Below are positions 33,966 to 43,482 of a stretch of DNA of 64,000 bases, piece by piece. Source of the DNA: Paenibacillus macquariensis (GTDB lineage: Bacteria > Bacillota > Bacilli > Paenibacillales > Paenibacillaceae); NCBI RefSeq assembly GCF_900156375.1, contig NZ_FTNK01000013.1, positions 62,001 through 126,000 on the forward strand, written 5' to 3'. The notes beneath the pieces were generated by a model. It saw only the letters and a program-made list of their open reading frames with translations, did not search any database and was not told the origin of the DNA. The position numbers were made by a program, and so were the translations under genes. Each line of letters opens with the position of its first letter. Positions within the stretch are counted from its first letter, which is position 1.

Positions 33966-33973
33966 GTTGAATC

Positions 33974-34804
33974 TTAAGCATTCTTCTCCATTTCAATATC
34001 ATGCTCTGGTTCCTTTAAGAAGGGTTGATACATCATAATCGCATGGTTCTCTGTGACGAACTGATCATCGATCAGTTCATGTTGAGCATTATACTTATTA
34101 CGATGAATGATATTATGCCTTATATATCCGCCCCATGGCTCAAGCGTAATCCGATGGTCTCGTTCGTATACTTCATATGTATAGGACTCCGGATTCATCG
34201 CTCTCCATTCCCCAACTAAATCGTTAGCGTCCATGTAAAGGCATAACTGATATGGAACTTCAGTATCATTACGAATCTGAAGATCTAGATAGTTATATGC
34301 ACACGTTGCTCCACTTCCAAAAGGCTGTGTACGTCTTGCATCAGGAAACACGTCATAACTATGACGATGTCTCTCCGTTATCGTGAGCGAGGTATGTAAC
34401 GTAATCCAATAAATGAGGTTTGAACACTGACATAATCCACCGCCTACGCCTGCTTTGAAATCGCCATAAAATAGAACCATCCCCTCCTGATAACCCTTAC
34501 GCTTCGTAGGTTTCCCAATTAGTTTCCAATAAGAAAATGTCTCTCCAGGTTGAAGAACAATACCATTCAGTTTCTTAAGCGCAATCTTCATGTTGATCAC
34601 TTTATTATGCTGCATCCACATATCTACATTCTTAAGCTCTCTTAACAATGGTGTGTTATGCGAACTTACAGTATGCCCAAATGGATCTAGAGATATCTTC
34701 TTAGCGTATCTTTCTTTACCCAAGATCCACTTTATATATCTTCGAGTGACAAAATAATGCTTCCCTACAAATAGTCTCAGTCGCGACCTTTTCTTAGGCT
34801 TCAC
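33974..34804 (-). CDS. VanW family protein
   Basis: A 276-aa protein of unknown biochemical role, named for an accessory gene of a vancomycin-resistance cluster. The VanW core is clear: NGIVLQPGETFSYWKLIG, then GYQEGMVLFYGDFKAGVGGG and LCQCSNLIYWITLHTSLTI with conserved Cys residues. There is no signal peptide or membrane helix, and the N-terminus is very basic. The start is set at GTG 34804 because AAGGAGG lies eight bases upstream; upstream in-frame ATGs have none. No other van gene is nearby, so resistance should not be inferred. Confidence 0.88.
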   Translation of the reverse strand: MKPKKRSRLRLFVGKHYFVTRRYIKWILGKERYAKKISLDPFGHTVSSHNTPLLRELKNVDMWMQHNKVINMKIALKKLNGIVLQPGETFSYWKLIGKPTKRKGYQEGMVLFYGDFKAGVGGGLCQCSNLIYWITLHTSLTITERHRHSYDVFPDARRTQPFGSGATCAYNYLDLQIRNDTEVPYQLCLYMDANDLVGEWRAMNPESYTYEVYERDHRITLEPWGGYIRHNIIHRNKYNAQHELIDDQFVTENHAIMMYQPFLKEPEHDIEMEKNA

Positions 34805-34941
34805 CGATATCTCCTCCTTGGATTGTGAACATCCCATACTTCTTATAAACATACTATCTTTATATTTGGATATATTTTACCTTATATAATCTCATTTGTG
34901 GGTGTTTCTAATTAATAATTAAAAGACCCCTCAACAGCATT

Positions 34942-34971
34942 AAAAAAAGACTCCCCTATCTAGCAGGGAAG
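34942..34971 (-). terminator. Terminator after metE
   Basis: A 7-bp stem, CTTCCCT with AGGGGAG, is followed on the minus strand by TCTTTTTTT, downstream of the metE stop. Confidence 0.75.
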
Positions 34972-34996
34972 CCCATTCATATTATTTATAATTTAT

Positions 34997-37282
34997 TTAG
35001 TTCGCTACACTTCTTGCTTCTCTTGCGATTTCAGTCGCTTGCACCATATGTTTCAGAGATGCAACCGTCTCTTCTATTCCACGAGTCTTCAATCCACAAT
35101 CTGGGTTAATCCAGAATAATGATGGATCTAATACTTGTAGCGCTCTATCAATCATCGACACCATTTCCTCTACAGCTGGAACTCTTGGACTATGAATGTC
35201 ATACACACCTAAGCCAATACCTAGCTCATATGTGGATTCTTCAAAAGTATGAATAAGTTCTCCATGACTACGTGATGTTTCGATGGAAATAACATCAGCA
35301 TCTAATGCACGTATCGCATCAATCATTTCGTGGAACTCACAATAACACATATGTGTATGAATTTGCGTTGTGTCTTTTACAGTAGATGTAGATAGACGGA
35401 AAGCAAGAATGGAATCTTCTAGATAGCTATCCCACTTGTCTTTCTTCAGCGGCAATCCTTCTCGAAGTGCAGGCTCATCCACTTGAATCATTTCAATGCC
35501 AGCCTTCTCTAGCGCCTCAACTTCCTCCCTTAATGCTAATGCAATCTGGAAGGCTACTTCATTACGAGGAAGATCATCACGTACAAAAGACCAGTTCAAT
35601 ATCGTTAGTGGACCCGTCAACATCCCTTTGACCGGTTTGTCTGTAAGAGACTGAGCGTACACACTTTCTTTCACAGTCATTGGAGCAATGAATTCTACAT
35701 CGCCGTAGATCACTGGCGGTTTCACGCAGCGTGAACCATAAGATTGCACCCAGCCATTTAGCGTAAAGGCAAACCCATTCAATTTCTCTCCGAAGAACTC
35801 AACCATATCCGTTCTTTCGAATTCACCATGAACGAGTACATCAATACCAATCTCTTCTTGAAGTTTGATCCAGATTTGAATCTGATCTTCAATGAAAGTC
35901 TCGTATTGCTCGCTATTCCAATCTCCCTTGCGGAAGCTTTGACGAGCTTTTCTGATCTCTGGTGACTGCGGGAAACTTCCGATCGTCGTTGTCGGTAGGA
36001 ATGGAAGCTGCCATTTCTCTTGCTGACTAATCTGACGCTTAGCAAATACATTCTTTCTTGTCGATGGCTGTGAATTCCTATTCGCCGCAGCTTCTCGAAC
36101 TTCAACCCGATTTCTTGATTGTGAAGCATTCAACGCTTCAACTGCTTTTCTGCTATTATTTAATTTCTCATCTACACCCTCATATCCATTAGAAGTTGCC
36201 ACAAGAAGAACAATTTCATCTAACTTCTCATCCGCATAAGCCAAAGCTTCTTTTAACACAGGATCTAATGCTGTCTCTGGTTTCGTACTAACCGGAACAT
36301 GCAGTAAGCTACAAGATGGTTGCACCACAATTCGATCATTAGGTACAAATTCAGATAGCTCTTTAAGTAATTGAAGTGGAGATTCTAGACTTGAACGCCA
36401 AATGTTACGACCGTCAATCAGACCTGCACCAAGTGTTTTGCCTTCTGGGAATCCGAATCTCTTAATCGACTGTAAATTCTGTTCTAATCCATGAACAAGA
36501 TCAAGTCCAAATCCCTGAACTGGAAGTGAGATAATCTCTTCATAATGGTCGACTGCTTCAAAATACGTCTGTAACATAATATTCAACGCTGGCGCAGCTT
36601 CATTCAAAGCGGTATAAATACGACGAATTCTCTCTAGATCTACTTTCGTAGTAGATGTTACTAGAATAGGCTCATCGATTTGGACCCATTGAACACCTGC
36701 TTGTGCAAGCTCTTGTACAATTTGCGTGTAGATTGGTAAGAATTGTTCGATCTTATCATCTATTTGGTCCGGCTCATATCCTTTGGAAAGTTTCAAGAAC
36801 GTGTACAATCCAACCAATACCGGTTTACCTTCAATCCCTAACTTTTCTTTCGCTTCTTGATAAGCTTTAAGAGGACGGTTCTCAGTTAACGTTGGGGCAG
36901 CCCCATTTAACTCTGGCACAATATAATGATAATTAGTATTAAACCACTTCGTCATCTCGCATGCAGCGGCACCTTTGTCTCCTCTTGCCATCGCATAATA
37001 AGTAGAGAACGGAACTACACCACCATCATACGAAAAGCGTTCTGGTACAAGTCCGAACATCGCTGAGGTATCTAATATATGATCGTAGAACGAGAAATCA
37101 TTCACAGGAATAAGTTCAATTCCTTTAGCTAGTTGAAGCTTCAAATGATCTAAACGAATGTCCTCCAGTTGACTAATCAATTGCGATTCATCCAACTTAC
37201 CTGCCCAGTACGCCTCAAGTGTCTTCTTCCATTCTCTATTAGCCCCAATACGTGGGTACCCTAGATTACTACTCTTTAACAT
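34997..37282 (-). CDS. metE: Cobalamin-independent methionine synthase MetE
   Basis: Transfers a methyl group from 5-methyltetrahydropteroyl-triglutamate to homocysteine, the last step of methionine synthesis without B12. The 761-aa product has both barrels: the N-terminal NLGYPRIGANREWKKTLE with folate contacts, and the C-terminal catalytic half with LPTTTIGSFPQ, the zinc ligands His and Cys in HTHMCYCEF and Cys in INPDCGLKTRG. The ATG at 37282 has GAGGAGG about 12 bases upstream; an ATG at 37303 precedes that site. A cobalamin riboswitch and attenuator in the leader control it. Confidence 0.97.
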   Translation of the reverse strand: MLKSSNLGYPRIGANREWKKTLEAYWAGKLDESQLISQLEDIRLDHLKLQLAKGIELIPVNDFSFYDHILDTSAMFGLVPERFSYDGGVVPFSTYYAMARGDKGAAACEMTKWFNTNYHYIVPELNGAAPTLTENRPLKAYQEAKEKLGIEGKPVLVGLYTFLKLSKGYEPDQIDDKIEQFLPIYTQIVQELAQAGVQWVQIDEPILVTSTTKVDLERIRRIYTALNEAAPALNIMLQTYFEAVDHYEEIISLPVQGFGLDLVHGLEQNLQSIKRFGFPEGKTLGAGLIDGRNIWRSSLESPLQLLKELSEFVPNDRIVVQPSCSLLHVPVSTKPETALDPVLKEALAYADEKLDEIVLLVATSNGYEGVDEKLNNSRKAVEALNASQSRNRVEVREAAANRNSQPSTRKNVFAKRQISQQEKWQLPFLPTTTIGSFPQSPEIRKARQSFRKGDWNSEQYETFIEDQIQIWIKLQEEIGIDVLVHGEFERTDMVEFFGEKLNGFAFTLNGWVQSYGSRCVKPPVIYGDVEFIAPMTVKESVYAQSLTDKPVKGMLTGPLTILNWSFVRDDLPRNEVAFQIALALREEVEALEKAGIEMIQVDEPALREGLPLKKDKWDSYLEDSILAFRLSTSTVKDTTQIHTHMCYCEFHEMIDAIRALDADVISIETSRSHGELIHTFEESTYELGIGLGVYDIHSPRVPAVEEMVSMIDRALQVLDPSLFWINPDCGLKTRGIEETVASLKHMVQATEIAREARSVAN

Positions 37283-37333
37283 GTGTACATTACGCCTCCT
37301 CATATTTAACTATATATATTCAAAAAAATATCC

Positions 37334-37377
37334 AAAAAGGGCATCTTCACCCTTTTATAAAAAGGATAAAGATGCCC
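37334..37377 (-). terminator. Riboswitch-controlled terminator before metE
   Basis: GGGCATCTT pairs with AAGATGCCC (37339-37377), with an inner AUCCUUUUU/AAAAGGGU-type pairing, followed on the minus strand by TTTTT. It is the expected expression platform between the aptamer and metE. Confidence 0.85.
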
Positions 37378-37447
37378 TAGGATATACTTACTCTAGTCGC
37401 AATCTTTAACACCTCCCTATCTCCCGTAGGTACATCAGTGTTGACAA

Positions 37448-37615
37448 AATAGGCAGGTCTCCTGGCTCCAGAATCGTAATCCATCTGCTCTCCTTCCCGA
37501 TCCCTACGATCAGTGGTTACTAAGCAGCGACTCCTCTGTTACAGTGGCGGGACCGCGCCGGTATTACACCGGACTTCCCTTTTAAGCTAAAGTTAGTTCA
37601 ACTAAAGCACCTTAT
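37448..37615 (-). ncRNA. Cobalamin riboswitch (AdoCbl type)
   Basis: On the minus strand the B12 aptamer core reads GGGAAGTCCGGTGTAATACC, then CGGCGCGGTCCCGCCACTGT, and ends with AGCCAGGAGACCTGCCT. These match the conserved cobalamin aptamer. Upstream pairing partners fall in the AAGGTGCTTTAGTTGAAC region. With B12 bound, the terminator downstream should form and switch off metE. Confidence 0.95.
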
Positions 37616-37649
37616 TTGCACAATGTTATTCTGTTTTCTTCCTGTGCAT

Positions 37650-37678
37650 ATAATACATCTTTATGTATATTTATGCAA
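37650..37678 (-). promoter_or_regulatory. Predicted promoter of the metE leader
   Basis: Minus-strand TTGCAT (37673-37678) and TATTAT (37650-37655) are 17 bp apart, just upstream of the riboswitch. Confidence 0.65.
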
Positions 37679-37833
37679 CAACTTATTTACAAATACTAGT
37701 TATCCTATGATTATAGTTGATATTAAATACGATATCAAATACAAATAACTTATACAAGATCACTCCCTAGTCCACTCAAAAACTGCTAAAATAGTATAGT
37801 TGGTAGTACATATTAGGAGGATAAGAATACATC

Positions 37834-39117
37834 ATGCGCTATTTACATCAAGTCAAAAAGGGATGGAATGATCTTTCCCTCAATATTAAATTGTTCTTTC
37901 TAGCAAATGTATTATTTCAGATCGGAGGCGGAATGTTCTCCGTCTTATATAATCTCTACATCCAAGACCTTGGTTATGAAGATGCCATGACTGGAAAAGT
38001 TGTAGGTATTCAGTCATTAGCTACAGCTCTCATGTTCATTCCTGTTGGCCTTCTTGGAGATCGGACGAGCCGCAAGAAACTACTCATCATTGGAGCTATG
38101 TTTAGTGGATTAGCTTTTATCGGTCGATCCTTCTTCGATTCGGAGTTCAGCCTATTATCACTTGCTGTCGTCTCTGGCTTATTCGCTTCCATCTTTCAAG
38201 TGTTGGCTATTCCATTCCTTGCTGAGAGTATTCCTATGAAGCAGAGACTACGTATTTTCAGTTATTATTCTTCTCTCGTCCTTGCATCACAAGTACTAGG
38301 TAGTATGGGTGGCGGCATGTTAGCCGACCTCTTCCAAACATTCGGTATGAGCCGTATTTCTAGTCTGCAAATCGTTCTGGCTGTAGGTGGCGTAGCTACT
38401 TTTGCAGCATTCATTCCATTACTATTCATCATTGAAGCTACACGAAAAGTTAAATCCAAAGAGAACCTTGCCACAACAATAGATCAACCATTAAAAACTG
38501 TTTCTAGGAACTTGAAATCAGATTATACAATGATAGGTCAGTTTGCACTCGTCCAGCTTATTATCGGTATTGGTTCTGGACTTGTTATTCCTTACTTGAA
38601 TTTGTATTTCACCAACCGGTTCACTGTATCCCTTAGTGCCGTGGGTTTACTTATCTCACTTGGACAGATTATGACGATTGTATCTATGTTAATCGGTCCA
38701 TCTTTAGCTGCAAAAGTTGGTTCTGTGAAGGCCGTGGTGTGTTTTCAATTACTCTCCCTTCCATTCCTTCTTATAACTGGTTTTACGAATCTATTTGCAA
38801 TTGCAGCTGTGAGCTTCTTATTCAGACAAGCATTGATGAATGCAGCCAATCCTATCCAGTCTTCCGTCTTGATTGATCGTGTATCTGATTCTAGCCGAGG
38901 CATAGCCAATTCCATTACCCAGACTGCATTTATGCTCGGATGGGCATTCATGGGACCTATTCAATCCTACTTTGTTACGACTTACGGTTATTATTGGGGA
39001 TATGCCGTCACTTTCAGCATCACAGGTGTGTTATATGTCAGTGCCGCCGCCCTTTATTACACAATGTTTAGGAAGCCACGTCTACAACCAAACACCGACA
39101 CATTACTTACCGACTAA
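37834..39117 (+). CDS. MFS transporter, 12 TM, substrate unknown
   Basis: A 427-aa major facilitator with 12 predicted helices and a central loop of about 35 residues near position 210. Motif A is GLLGDRTSRKKLL (about residue 72). GGAGG precedes the ATG at about 12 bases. It is divergent from metE and shares its upstream region, but no B12 or methionine link is shown by the sequence. Ends at a strong terminator. Could be an exporter or a solute importer. Confidence 0.85.
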   Translation: MRYLHQVKKGWNDLSLNIKLFFLANVLFQIGGGMFSVLYNLYIQDLGYEDAMTGKVVGIQSLATALMFIPVGLLGDRTSRKKLLIIGAMFSGLAFIGRSFFDSEFSLLSLAVVSGLFASIFQVLAIPFLAESIPMKQRLRIFSYYSSLVLASQVLGSMGGGMLADLFQTFGMSRISSLQIVLAVGGVATFAAFIPLLFIIEATRKVKSKENLATTIDQPLKTVSRNLKSDYTMIGQFALVQLIIGIGSGLVIPYLNLYFTNRFTVSLSAVGLLISLGQIMTIVSMLIGPSLAAKVGSVKAVVCFQLLSLPFLLITGFTNLFAIAAVSFLFRQALMNAANPIQSSVLIDRVSDSSRGIANSITQTAFMLGWAFMGPIQSYFVTTYGYYWGYAVTFSITGVLYVSAAALYYTMFRKPRLQPNTDTLLTD

Positions 39118-39128
39118 TTTCCCAAATT

Positions 39129-39171
39129 AAAGGGGCATCTCTTAGCCATATATGACTGAGAGACGCCCTTT
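39129..39171 (+). terminator. Terminator after the MFS gene
   Basis: AAAGGGGC.TCTCT pairs with AGAGA.GCCCTTT. Confidence 0.85.
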
Positions 39172-39298
39172 ACTTTTACCTTTCATTCAATCCAAGTACC
39201 CATTATTCCTCAAACAACTCGTTCACGCTTGCCGAACACAAATAAATCGAACGATATAACTCCACATCGCCAATATATAGTGTATGACCAAAGGGGGA

Positions 39299-39873
39299 AT
39301 GGCGGATGAACAATCCTCATTGCACTCACCCTAGCCGGCAGCCGTGAAGCCTACAGTGAGTTATACGAAATAACCATTCAGGATGTTTACAAGACCGTTC
39401 ATTTCCTCATTGGAGATCCATTTGATGTAGATGATATCGCTCAGGAGATTTACATTCAAGTTCATAGGTCCCTTCCTCAATTTGACGTAAGCAGACCCTT
39501 TCGTCCTTGGTTAATGGGTCTCGTCATTCGGCAAATTCATGCTTATCGAAGAAAGAGATGGACGCATCTCCGGACAACTAAAAAAGCCGAAGGATATGAA
39601 CAAGGCATGGCCTATGATTTCACTCATGAAGTCGTGGATAAATTGTCGAATCATTCGCTACTAATGAATGTTGAACATCTCCCCTACAAGTTGAAGCAAG
39701 TCGTGATTTTACATTATTTAAGCGAATATTCGCAAGAAGAGGTGGCTAACATCTTACGAATTCCTCTTGGAACCGTGAAATCTCGTATTCATGCAGCCTT
39801 ACAGAAACTACGTCACAAACAGAAAAACAATATTCTCATCACAGGAAAGGTGGAGAACCTTCATGAATCTTGA
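39299..39873 (+). pseudogene. ECF-type RNA polymerase sigma factor with an N-terminal frameshift
   Basis: From 39316 one frame encodes a complete ECF sigma factor: LIALTLAGSREAYSELYE and DVYKTVHFLIGDPFDVDDIAQEIY (region 2, given in part), then region 4 with LPYKLKQVVILHYLSEYSQEE and IPLGTVKSRIHAALQKLR. This frame has no start codon with a ribosome binding site; it is preceded by a stop. The ATG at 39299 opens MADEQS in the -1 neighbouring frame; one more C near 39315 would join them as MADEQSLIALTLAGS. A 1-bp deletion, a sequencing error in a C-run or a non-standard start (ATT 39319) are the options. An ATG at 39306 has better spacing after GGGGG but would need loss of one base. The anti-sigma-like gene overlaps its 3' end by 11 bp. 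Confidence 0.78.
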
Positions 39874-40570
39874 AGAACAATTACGATCAGCCTTCAAAGA
39901 AGAAACGACAGATTTATTACCTCCACCTGATCTAAAAACAAGAATAATGGATCAAGTAACCGCTAAACAAGGGGGAAGACGAATGAAGAAATGGTTACTA
40001 CCCTGTATTCTAGCTACTGCTCTACTCATTCCTACAGGAGCCTATGCTGCATATAATTATCTGGCTGACTCGATCTACGGTTCGCAAGAAAATCTTACTC
40101 ACATTGGGGGCACACAGCAAAAGTATGATAAGTTAGAAGTCAAACTTCAACAAGCCAAACAGATATTAAGCAAGGAAGAATTCGCGACCTTTATGCCTTT
40201 GTTGAAAGAATTAGGGGAATACAACCTGAAATTCTCAGATTCTGAAGGGGTACTTCATCCTGAACAAATGAATACTGAGGAACAAGGGAAATATACGGCG
40301 TTGACCGAGGCACTCGAGCCATTCTTCACCAAATTAAATGATACAAAAAAATCAGGTACAAACATCGTTGTTACCGACTTTTGGGCAAGCACCCTTGATA
40401 AAGCCCAGAGTACTTTCAGTGAAGATGAATTGGAGGACTACGAAGGCATTGTGATTGAATATCTGAATCAAGTCCAGAACTCCCAAGTACGGGATGAGGC
40501 AGCTATTAAGGTACTTCAACTACAGTTAAATCCTTACTTTGATAAGTTGGGCATTGTAATGACATGGTGA
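39863..40570 (+). CDS. Membrane protein downstream of the ECF sigma gene, probable anti-sigma factor
   Basis: A 235-aa protein with a cytoplasmic N-terminus (MNLEEQLRSAFKEETTDLLPPP, read in part), one membrane helix (about residues 42-62, KWLLPCILATALLIPTGAYA) and an external helical domain of about 165 residues rich in charged residues, possibly DUF3600-like. The 11-bp overlap with the sigma gene and this topology fit an anti-sigma factor that holds the sigma at the membrane. GGTGGAG is well placed before the ATG. The signal sensed is unknown. Confidence 0.7.
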   Translation: MNLEEQLRSAFKEETTDLLPPPDLKTRIMDQVTAKQGGRRMKKWLLPCILATALLIPTGAYAAYNYLADSIYGSQENLTHIGGTQQKYDKLEVKLQQAKQILSKEEFATFMPLLKELGEYNLKFSDSEGVLHPEQMNTEEQGKYTALTEALEPFFTKLNDTKKSGTNIVVTDFWASTLDKAQSTFSEDELEDYEGIVIEYLNQVQNSQVRDEAAIKVLQLQLNPYFDKLGIVMTW

Positions 40571-40586
40571 GATCAGCTCCATAAAT

Positions 40587-40622
40587 AGAAGGCCTGGCTA
40601 CACAAATGCAGCCAAGCCTTCT
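40587..40622 (+). terminator. Terminator after the sigma/anti-sigma pair
   Basis: AGAAGGC.TGGCT pairs with AGCCA.GCCTTCT, with a T-rich end. Confidence 0.85.
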
Positions 40623-40665
40623 TCTACTTCCATTCTATTGTAGTCTAGATACGTACCTCAACTGT

Positions 40666-43299
40666 TCATCTGAAGTATTCCGCGATAACTTCTCTTAATA
40701 CTACGGTCTTAATTGGCTTGCTAATATAATTATCCATTCTAGCATCCAAACACTTCTCACGATCGCCCTTCAAGGCATTTGCAGTGACAGCTATAATAAT
40801 AGGACACAATTCAGGTGATATCTTCTCTCTAATAATTGCCGTTGCCTCAAATCCATTCATCTCTGGCATTTGTACATCCATGAATATAATGTCATAACGT
40901 TCATATGCCAATTGTTGAATGACTTCATGTCCATTACTCACTATTTGAGTGGTATGCCCTTGTTTCTCAAGCATTTTCTGCAATACCAGTTGATTGATTT
41001 CATTGTCTTCGGCTATTAAAATCCTCAGAGAGGGTTCAGACTCCTTATGATCAATATATATTAATCTGGTATCCGTAGCTTCAACGTTCACATGACTGTT
41101 TTTTAGATGAATCGTAAATACAAAGGTTGCACCGACTTCATCCAAATCTTCCAGAGAAATCGTCCCACCCATTAACTCCACTATTTTTTTACTAATGGCA
41201 AGACCAAGTCCGGTTCCTTCATAATTGCGTGTCATGAAATGATCCACTTGGCTAAACGGCTCAAATAGTTGCTTCACTTTATCTTGAGGGATACCTATCC
41301 CCGTATCTTTAATGACAAATTTAAGTTCTGTATCATTGTAGTTCCGCGATATTAGATCTACGTTAATCGTGATATCTCCTGAGAATGTAAACTTTACAGC
41401 ATTACCGATGAGGTTCATCAACACCTGCTTCAAACGATCAGTATCCCCAATGAATGACGCTGGCACGTTCGGATTCACCCAGTAACTCATATTAAGCTTC
41501 TTCTCTCCAGCAGTAGGTGATAGTACATCTAGTATATCGGCTATACAACTTCTCACATCCACATCTTTCTCCTGTAAAATAACCTTCCCTGACTCAATTT
41601 TGGAAAGGTCCAAGATATCATTAATAATGCCTAGAAGACCATCGCCACTCTTACGAATAATCTCCAAATACTCCTTCTGTTGCGCATCAAGTTGTGTCGT
41701 CTCCAACAATAGCTCTGCCATACCAATCACGCCATTCATCGGTGTACGTATCTCATGACTCATGATCGTTAGAAACTCACTTTTGGCTTTGTTCATACTC
41801 TCTGCTGTTTCCTTCGCGATCAATAACTTCTTCTGTTCTGTAATGTCCTTGATCAGGATATAGAAACCGACATTCTCTTCATTAATAATAATAGGAACGA
41901 TCGTTACCAATACATCCACACGATGACCACTTTTATGGAAGATACTCTCAATATTATTCTCAATGATCACGTCATTCATCGAATACGCAAAAATACTCTG
42001 TACATGCTGGATTCCTATAATGTTGGATATAGACAAACCTGCCATTTCATTGACACAATAACCCGTAAGTTCTTGAGCCCTAGCATTGGAATTCATGATA
42101 TTCCCTTCCAAATCAAGTGAAATCACGGCATCATAGTTATATTTCTTAAGTGAGGTGTACCGTTCCAGCATCTCTTGAAGCTTCAACTCAACCATTTTTC
42201 TATCTGTTATATCTTGGACCGTTCCATTCATACGGGTAGTATTCCCATTCTCATCCAATGCAAGAACCCCACGAAGATGTAAGTAACGAACTATTCCATC
42301 TGCTTGGATATACTGGAATTCGAAACAAAGTTCGCTTCCTTCATGTAGCACCTTCGCAATGCTCTCTTTAAACCTTTGCTGCTCATCCCCATGTACAAGG
42401 TCAAGTATATCTAATGATTGTTGTCCAACTTCCTTTGCATCCCAATGATATACCTCCAGCATTTGTTCCGAGAATATCAATTGATGATGCTCAATATCCC
42501 ATTCCCAACTCCCCATTAAGGCGATCCGCTGTGATTCCGCAATAATGTGCTCGCTTCTCTTGCGCTGCGTTATATCGCGACCGACCGCCATAATATTCAT
42601 AACCCCGTCTTCGTTCGGACTAGCATTAAATGAACCTTCGAACCACAGATATTTTCCATTACGATGACGAACTCTAAATTGCCGAAGACCGTTTTCGAGG
42701 ACGTTCTTTTGTTTCAATGCTTGCAAATCGTCAGGATATATTAAATCTATTGCATTCTTATGCAGCATTTCTTCTGGAGAATATCCTAATAGCCCCTGAA
42801 TAGACGGTGAACAATATAAGCAGTGTCCATCCGGTTCACAACAATAAATAATATCCTGCGTATTCTGAGACACAAGTTGAAATAATTTCTTGGTATACAG
42901 AAGTTGTTCTTCTGCCTCTTTTTCGCAAGAAATATCAATGATATGTATTATAAAATAAAGAATTTCTCCCGTTGATTCATCCTTTAATGCTGAAATATGA
43001 ACGGAGGCCCATATGATCGTTCCATCCTTATGAAGATAACGTCTTTCCAATGAACAAGACGAAGATTGCCCCCCAAATACTTGTTGTAGTTCTTTCTGCT
43101 CTAAATTCCAGTCCTCTGGAAATGTAATATCCTTTAATTTAAGCTTCATTAATTCTTCTATGGAATATCCAAATAATTGACACCATGTAGGATTTACATT
43201 AACCCATTTCCCATCTTCTGTGACCACTGCTATCCCTGTTGGAGCACTGGCAAACACACGCTCATATAAAGAATGTTGTTCCGAATGTTTACTTTGCAA
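40666..43299 (-). CDS. Soluble hybrid sensor histidine kinase with four PAS domains
   Basis: An 877-aa cytoplasmic signalling protein without membrane helices. Order: PAS 1 (about 10-120), PAS 2 (130-240), PAS 3 (250-370), PAS 4 (375-490), HisKA with IMSHEIRTPMNGVIG (about 510), HATPase with NLIGNAVKFTFSG, IKDTGIGIPQDK and GTGLGLAI, then a C-terminal receiver with IAEDNEINQ and the phospho-acceptor Asp in IIFMDVQMPEMNG. There is no HPt domain, so a separate phosphotransfer protein is needed. A TTG start at 43299 is seven bases after GGAGGG and is preferred. No partner regulator is adjacent. The serpin gene is divergent. Confidence 0.9.
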   Translation of the reverse strand: MQSKHSEQHSLYERVFASAPTGIAVVTEDGKWVNVNPTWCQLFGYSIEELMKLKLKDITFPEDWNLEQKELQQVFGGQSSSCSLERRYLHKDGTIIWASVHISALKDESTGEILYFIIHIIDISCEKEAEEQLLYTKKLFQLVSQNTQDIIYCCEPDGHCLYCSPSIQGLLGYSPEEMLHKNAIDLIYPDDLQALKQKNVLENGLRQFRVRHRNGKYLWFEGSFNASPNEDGVMNIMAVGRDITQRKRSEHIIAESQRIALMGSWEWDIEHHQLIFSEQMLEVYHWDAKEVGQQSLDILDLVHGDEQQRFKESIAKVLHEGSELCFEFQYIQADGIVRYLHLRGVLALDENGNTTRMNGTVQDITDRKMVELKLQEMLERYTSLKKYNYDAVISLDLEGNIMNSNARAQELTGYCVNEMAGLSISNIIGIQHVQSIFAYSMNDVIIENNIESIFHKSGHRVDVLVTIVPIIINEENVGFYILIKDITEQKKLLIAKETAESMNKAKSEFLTIMSHEIRTPMNGVIGMAELLLETTQLDAQQKEYLEIIRKSGDGLLGIINDILDLSKIESGKVILQEKDVDVRSCIADILDVLSPTAGEKKLNMSYWVNPNVPASFIGDTDRLKQVLMNLIGNAVKFTFSGDITINVDLISRNYNDTELKFVIKDTGIGIPQDKVKQLFEPFSQVDHFMTRNYEGTGLGLAISKKIVELMGGTISLEDLDEVGATFVFTIHLKNSHVNVEATDTRLIYIDHKESEPSLRILIAEDNEINQLVLQKMLEKQGHTTQIVSNGHEVIQQLAYERYDIIFMDVQMPEMNGFEATAIIREKISPELCPIIIAVTANALKGDREKCLDARMDNYISKPIKTVVLREVIAEYFR

Positions 43300-43482
43300 A
43301 ACCGGACCCTCCATTCACTTTTATTAGATCATACATATAATAATCATATTTCCGATAAAAAGCGATATATTTCACATCAGTTTCACTCGTATTATTTCCA
43401 CAATTATGCAACATTTCATCTCTAAAATACGTTCCTATTATTGAGATCTATATGGAATTATTATAAGGAGGGTTCTCCTGCC

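Noticed and set aside
33883..34039. A plus-strand ORF of about 52 codons starting at the AGGAGG
   Set aside because: After the first eleven codons it is unlike any family and it runs into the vanW coding region on the other strand; the two-frame remnant of an LLM enzyme explains the sequence better.
33974..34804. Vancomycin resistance from the VanW homologue
   Set aside because: VanW family proteins are widespread without resistance, and no vanA/B, vanH, vanX or vanRS genes are present.
35779..36129. A 116-codon frame inside metE on the same strand
   Set aside because: It is a shadow of the metE reading frame, which is full-length and conserved throughout.
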